Below, in pieces: positions 12,584-16,070 of a stretch of 16,070 nt of DNA. Source of the stretch: an uncultured Phocaeicola sp. (GTDB taxonomy: Bacteria; Bacteroidota; Bacteroidia; Bacteroidales; Bacteroidaceae); the NCBI GenBank assembly GCA_948579315.1, contig CAPAOL010000004.1, positions 1 to 16,070 of the forward strand, in the 5' to 3' direction. The stretch's first letter is position 1; each line of letters starts with the position of its first letter. A program made the position numbers and the translations under genes. Below the pieces are notes generated by a model. That model saw only the letters and a list, made by a program, of their open reading frames with translations, made no database searches and was not told the DNA's origin.

Positions 12584-15500
12584 TTAAAGTTTCACATTGA
12601 TACCGAATGAAATAGTTTTCATTGCCGGATAACGATAGTAAGTAGAGCCTCCGAAAGTTTGCTCTGGGTCTAGACCTTGTTGTTTGGCTAATGTCAGCAT
12701 ATTTTCTGCTTGAAAAAATATGCTTGCATCTTTCAGCGTCAATGTATTCAGCAATGACTTCGGCAGATTGTAAGAGAATGTAATATTCTTCAAACGTAAG
12801 TATGAACGGTCAACTAAGAACCGGTTTGAAGAGTTTGTCCATGAACTTTTGGGAGAAGTAGTCAGACGCGGTACATCGGTATAGGGATTTTCAGGAGTCC
12901 AACGATCTAACATATCTACGCTCCAACCGGTGCCTGTAGGTCCTTGGCTCATCAATGAAACTTTATCCCCATTATAGATTTTACCACCAATGGAATAAGA
13001 GAATAAAAATGATAATGTAAAATCCTTGAATGAGAGATCTGATTGAAGACCGCCGGTCCAATCTGGTAGTGAATTGCCGCATTTTACTTTGTCGTCCGGG
13101 GTGGTTGATGAATAGTCTTCTGTGGTTATCTTTTCTCCGTTGGTATTGTAACGATACCACGTAGGATTACCATTTTCAGGATTGACACCAGCCCATTCTA
13201 CTAAATAGAAGTCATATAACGATCCTCCTTTCACCCATTTCTTGTTGCCACTCCACATTTCTTCGGCAGGCAATGAGGTTATTTTGTTTTTATAGGTAGT
13301 AGCATTAAAAGAAAGTTTCCATTTCCAATCTTTAGTCATGATAGGATATCCTGAGATTTGGAATTCCCATCCATAATTCTTGATAGCACCAATATTTTCG
13401 TCCATACTTGAGAAGCCTGAAGATGGCACTAAGTCTTTAGAGAATAATAAATCTTTGGAACGACGTTCAAAATATTCTATTGTACCATTTAGACGATTGT
13501 TCCAGAAACCAAAATCCAAGCCGATATTAGTATTTAGATTGGTTTCCCATGATAAATTAGGAGTTGCCAGACGATAAGCGTGCAAACCGGATTCACCGAG
13601 GTTATTGCGTATGGAATAGAGCGCCTGATACGCATAATAACCTACCTGGTCATTACCTTGTGCTCCGTAGCTGGCACGCAATGACAAATTGGATAGCCAG
13701 TCTGATGTGTCCTTCATAAACTCTTCCTGCATGATTTTCCAAGATGCGCCGACTGACCAGAAAGTACCCCAACGATGATCCGGATGGAAACGGGAAGAAC
13801 CGTCAGAACGGACAGAAGCCGATAAGAAGTATTTTTGATTGTACGAGTATTCAGCACTTCCAAAGAAACTTAACAGCTTGTATTGGTCACTGTTTCCGCC
13901 AAAATCACCTAAAGAGGAAGCTGCGTCGGGCTCATAAAATCCATCCATGATGACTTTGCTGCGGCTTCCGCCGAAATTGGAAGTGTTATATTCATAATAC
14001 TCCTGACCGGCCATCACACGGATATCATGTACATCATTGAACGTGTGTTGATAATTAATGACATTATTAAAAGTCATGCCTGTAGTGCGGTAGTTGTATT
14101 TGCTTACGCTGCCACCACTGATAGAACCTGTACCGTAAGTAGGATTGGTGTAGTTATGATTTGTTTTGTTGTTATAGTCAATGTTCAAAGACATCTTGTA
14201 AGCAAGCCCTTTGATCGGAGTTATTTGGATAAAACCACGTAAAGAGGCAGCATCACGTTTTATCTCACTTTTATCGTGTGGCATGGAAGCCAGCAGATTA
14301 TATTTTGCATACGAGTTCGGGCGATACTCACCATAATCGAACATACGTTCATTGTTTTCGTCCAACAGGTATGCTCCGGTTGCCAAATCGCGTTGATATA
14401 CCGGATAGAAAGATGGTACCGAACGGGCAAACATGACCACATTGGAAATGGTAGAGTCATCTTGCTTGGGATAGTCTTGAACAGAATGAGTTCCTGATAC
14501 GTTCAATCCGATCTGTAACCATTTGCGGATATCTGAAGTCACGTTGGCGCGAAGAGTATAGCGTTTGAAACCAGAGCAGATATAAGCACCTTGGTCATCC
14601 ATGTAACCTGCTGAAACAAAGTACTTGGAGGTTTTGCTACCACCACTTACGCGTACATTTAAATCTGTATAGTGCGCATCTTGTGAAAGGGCGTCGTCCC
14701 AGCTGTCGTCCCATAATGGTTTGGCGCCTGCTACCAGTTTTCCGTCATGGCCGATTGGTTCAGGATAAGCACTGCCATAAGGATTGATGCCTAGATTGCC
14801 TGTAACATTGCTTGATGCCCATACAGCAGCTTCTTCGGCAGAGTAACCGTTGTCCATACGATAGTTACGCATGGCTTCCCAATATAATTCATAATATTGG
14901 TTTGTATTCAACTGGTCGTAGTCTGCCCGTGCACGGCTTGAAAAACCATATTTGGCAGATAATTCAACGGTGGGTGCGCTATCTTTATTTCCTTGTTTGG
15001 TGGTGATCATAATTACGCCGTTTGCTGCACGTGAGCCATACAATGCAGCGGAAGCTGCATCTTTCAATACAGTGATTGACGCAATATCTGAAGATGCTAT
15101 GGAGGAAAGAGCACCATCGTAAGGAACACCATCAACCACATAGAGGGGATTGGTTGAAGCGTTTACAGAACCAACTCCACGAATCAGGATCGTTGCGTCT
15201 GATCCGGGTTGACCGCTGGAGGAAAAAGACTGTAAGCCAGCTACAGTTCCTTGCAGTGCTTTTGATACACTACTGACCTGTGCTTTTTCAATAGTACCGG
15301 CGGCAATATAGCTTGCAGACCCTGTAAATGTGGATTTTTTGGCAGTACCGTAAGGAACGGTTATCACTACCTCATCTACCATTTGGGCTGCTTCCTTTAA
15401 TTCTACGTTAATCACTTTGCGTCTGTTTACCGGTATGGTTACTGTTTCATAACCTACAAAAGAGAAGATCAGGCTTTCGTTACCATTAACCTGAATCTGA

Positions 15501-15670
15501 TAGCTGCCATCAATGGAAGTGATGGTACCGCGAGTTTGTCCTTTTACAGCTACTGTGACACCAGGCATCTCTTCGCCTCCTGCGGTGACTTTACCAGTTA
15601 CTGTAATTTCCTGTGCATATGTAATCATGCAGAATAGCAAGCTACATAATAATGAAGAAAATCTGTTCAT
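12584..15670 (-). CDS. SusC/RagA-family TonB-linked outer-membrane transporter
   Basis: It is a 22-strand beta-barrel importer energised by TonB, working with the SusD lid. The 1028-residue protein has a signal peptide of about 19 residues (cleavage near TYA/QE), a carboxypeptidase-regulatory-like beta-sandwich at about 22-95 (ITVTGKVTAGGEEMPGVTV, with FSFVGYETV), a TonB-box-like DEVVITVPYG at 99-108, and a plug at about 115-230. The plug carries IRGVGSVNASTNPLYVVDGV and the family signature ALYGSRAANGVIMITTK (209-225). The barrel ends with the typical aromatic-free tail FGINVKL. There is no STN domain, so signalling through an anti-sigma factor is not indicated by this protein. The length is normal for the family. 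It is transcribed first in the pair, and at least 400 bases of non-coding sequence lie upstream. Confidence 0.95.
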   Translation of the reverse strand: MNRFSSLLCSLLFCMITYAQEITVTGKVTAGGEEMPGVTVAVKGQTRGTITSIDGSYQIQVNGNESLIFSFVGYETVTIPVNRRKVINVELKEAAQMVDEVVITVPYGTAKKSTFTGSASYIAAGTIEKAQVSSVSKALQGTVAGLQSFSSSGQPGSDATILIRGVGSVNASTNPLYVVDGVPYDGALSSIASSDIASITVLKDAASAALYGSRAANGVIMITTKQGNKDSAPTVELSAKYGFSSRARADYDQLNTNQYYELYWEAMRNYRMDNGYSAEEAAVWASSNVTGNLGINPYGSAYPEPIGHDGKLVAGAKPLWDDSWDDALSQDAHYTDLNVRVSGGSKTSKYFVSAGYMDDQGAYICSGFKRYTLRANVTSDIRKWLQIGLNVSGTHSVQDYPKQDDSTISNVVMFARSVPSFYPVYQRDLATGAYLLDENNERMFDYGEYRPNSYAKYNLLASMPHDKSEIKRDAASLRGFIQITPIKGLAYKMSLNIDYNNKTNHNYTNPTYGTGSISGGSVSKYNYRTTGMTFNNVINYQHTFNDVHDIRVMAGQEYYEYNTSNFGGSRSKVIMDGFYEPDAASSLGDFGGNSDQYKLLSFFGSAEYSYNQKYFLSASVRSDGSSRFHPDHRWGTFWSVGASWKIMQEEFMKDTSDWLSNLSLRASYGAQGNDQVGYYAYQALYSIRNNLGESGLHAYRLATPNLSWETNLNTNIGLDFGFWNNRLNGTIEYFERRSKDLLFSKDLVPSSGFSSMDENIGAIKNYGWEFQISGYPIMTKDWKWKLSFNATTYKNKITSLPAEEMWSGNKKWVKGGSLYDFYLVEWAGVNPENGNPTWYRYNTNGEKITTEDYSSTTPDDKVKCGNSLPDWTGGLQSDLSFKDFTLSFLFSYSIGGKIYNGDKVSLMSQGPTGTGWSVDMLDRWTPENPYTDVPRLTTSPKSSWTNSSNRFLVDRSYLRLKNITFSYNLPKSLLNTLTLKDASIFFQAENMLTLAKQQGLDPEQTFGGSTYYRYPAMKTISFGINVKL

Positions 15671-16070
15671 ATAAACTTGGCTTTTATTAGGGGTTTGTAC
15701 ATTGCCATTTTTCAGGCATTATATATTGAACTCTCTTTCTAAAATTGTGATGCTACCTTTTTTATCATTATCATATTTCCTAATAGTGGTTTTATGGCCA
15801 TCCAAACCTCATTAGGGTCTCTTTTTGCTTGTGTATTTTATAATTGTGATATTCAATAACAATCGCAAATATATGTATTTTGATTTAAATAGGATAATAT
15901 ATTTTAATATTTTTTTTCATGGTGAACCTGTTGAAAGTCAAAACTATACGGAATTTTATTAACGTAGTTAAAATAGGAATTGTCTTATTTAAATATTGGG
16001 CGGATAGATCAAATCTATTTGTTTATCGCATTCCTGTGTATTGATTTGTTTAATTTGATTTCAACAGTAA
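15671..16070. other. Long AT-rich region upstream of susC, no credible gene
   Basis: I see no gene of usual length. On the minus strand TATATTTG (plus 15866-15873) is an exact -7 match without a -33 element; used for susC it would give a leader near 190 bases. A second exact match (TAGATTTG, plus 16010-16017) lies inside the short palindrome ATAGAT-CAA-ATCTAT (16004-16018). AATTGTGAT occurs twice (15743-15751 and 15842-15850). Near susC the minus strand reads AATGCCTGAAAAATGGCAAT (plus 15701-15720), a small imperfect hairpin. Regulatory use of any of these is unproven. Confidence 0.4.

Noticed and set aside
15919..16044. 41-codon plus-strand frame beginning MVNLLKVKT.
   Set aside because: It has no leader, -7 element or hairpin support, and it lies in AT-rich sequence where such frames arise by chance.

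Overview
The window looks like a chromosome segment from a gut Bacteroidales species (Bacteroides/Phocaeicola type). The reasons are the adjacent SusC/SusD outer-membrane pair, moderate-to-low GC, A-rich rather than Shine-Dalgarno leaders at most starts, and repeated matches upstream of genes to the Bacteroides -7 element TAnnTTTG. I see no insertion sequence, integrase, CRISPR array, rRNA or tRNA gene. Most genes are core housekeeping genes. The susCD pair at the right end is the accessory part.

Left part (1-4146). The first 245 bases hold no convincing complete gene. They are followed by a 40-residue single-helix membrane protein, a strong hairpin between converging genes, a 63-residue HicB-like protein with no HicA partner, and a serine O-acetyltransferase (epsC, minus strand). 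A divergent promoter region separates epsC from a 42-residue, very basic small protein. A hairpin then separates that protein from the convergent rnr gene (RNase R, minus strand).

Middle part (4223-7262). One well-formed promoter drives a three-gene plus-strand operon: a cation diffusion facilitator, an extended short-chain dehydrogenase/epimerase, and a multi-pass PAP2-superfamily protein. The last two overlap by 10 bases. The operon ends at a textbook terminator. The PAP2 protein has the histidines and aspartate of the AUR1/sphingomyelin-synthase-like branch rather than the classical phosphatase signature. Bacteroides make sphingolipids, so the dehydrogenase/PAP2 pair is my best candidate for an under-described function, namely sphingoid base or ceramide headgroup chemistry. 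This is inference.

Right part (7326-16070). A secreted DUF2807/GIN-type protein is built from about eight SSSGD repeats with a period near 20 residues, and a 16-bp palindrome lies upstream of it. A two-tier inverted repeat separates it from dusB (tRNA dihydrouridine synthase, minus strand). dusB is divergent from a U32-family gene of the TrhP/YegQ tRNA-hydroxylation type, so two tRNA modification genes share one short promoter region. After a hairpin terminator, a susD-susC pair lies on the minus strand (susC first), preceded by an AT-rich region of at least 400 bases with no credible gene. No glycan-degrading enzyme or regulator for this pair lies in the window.
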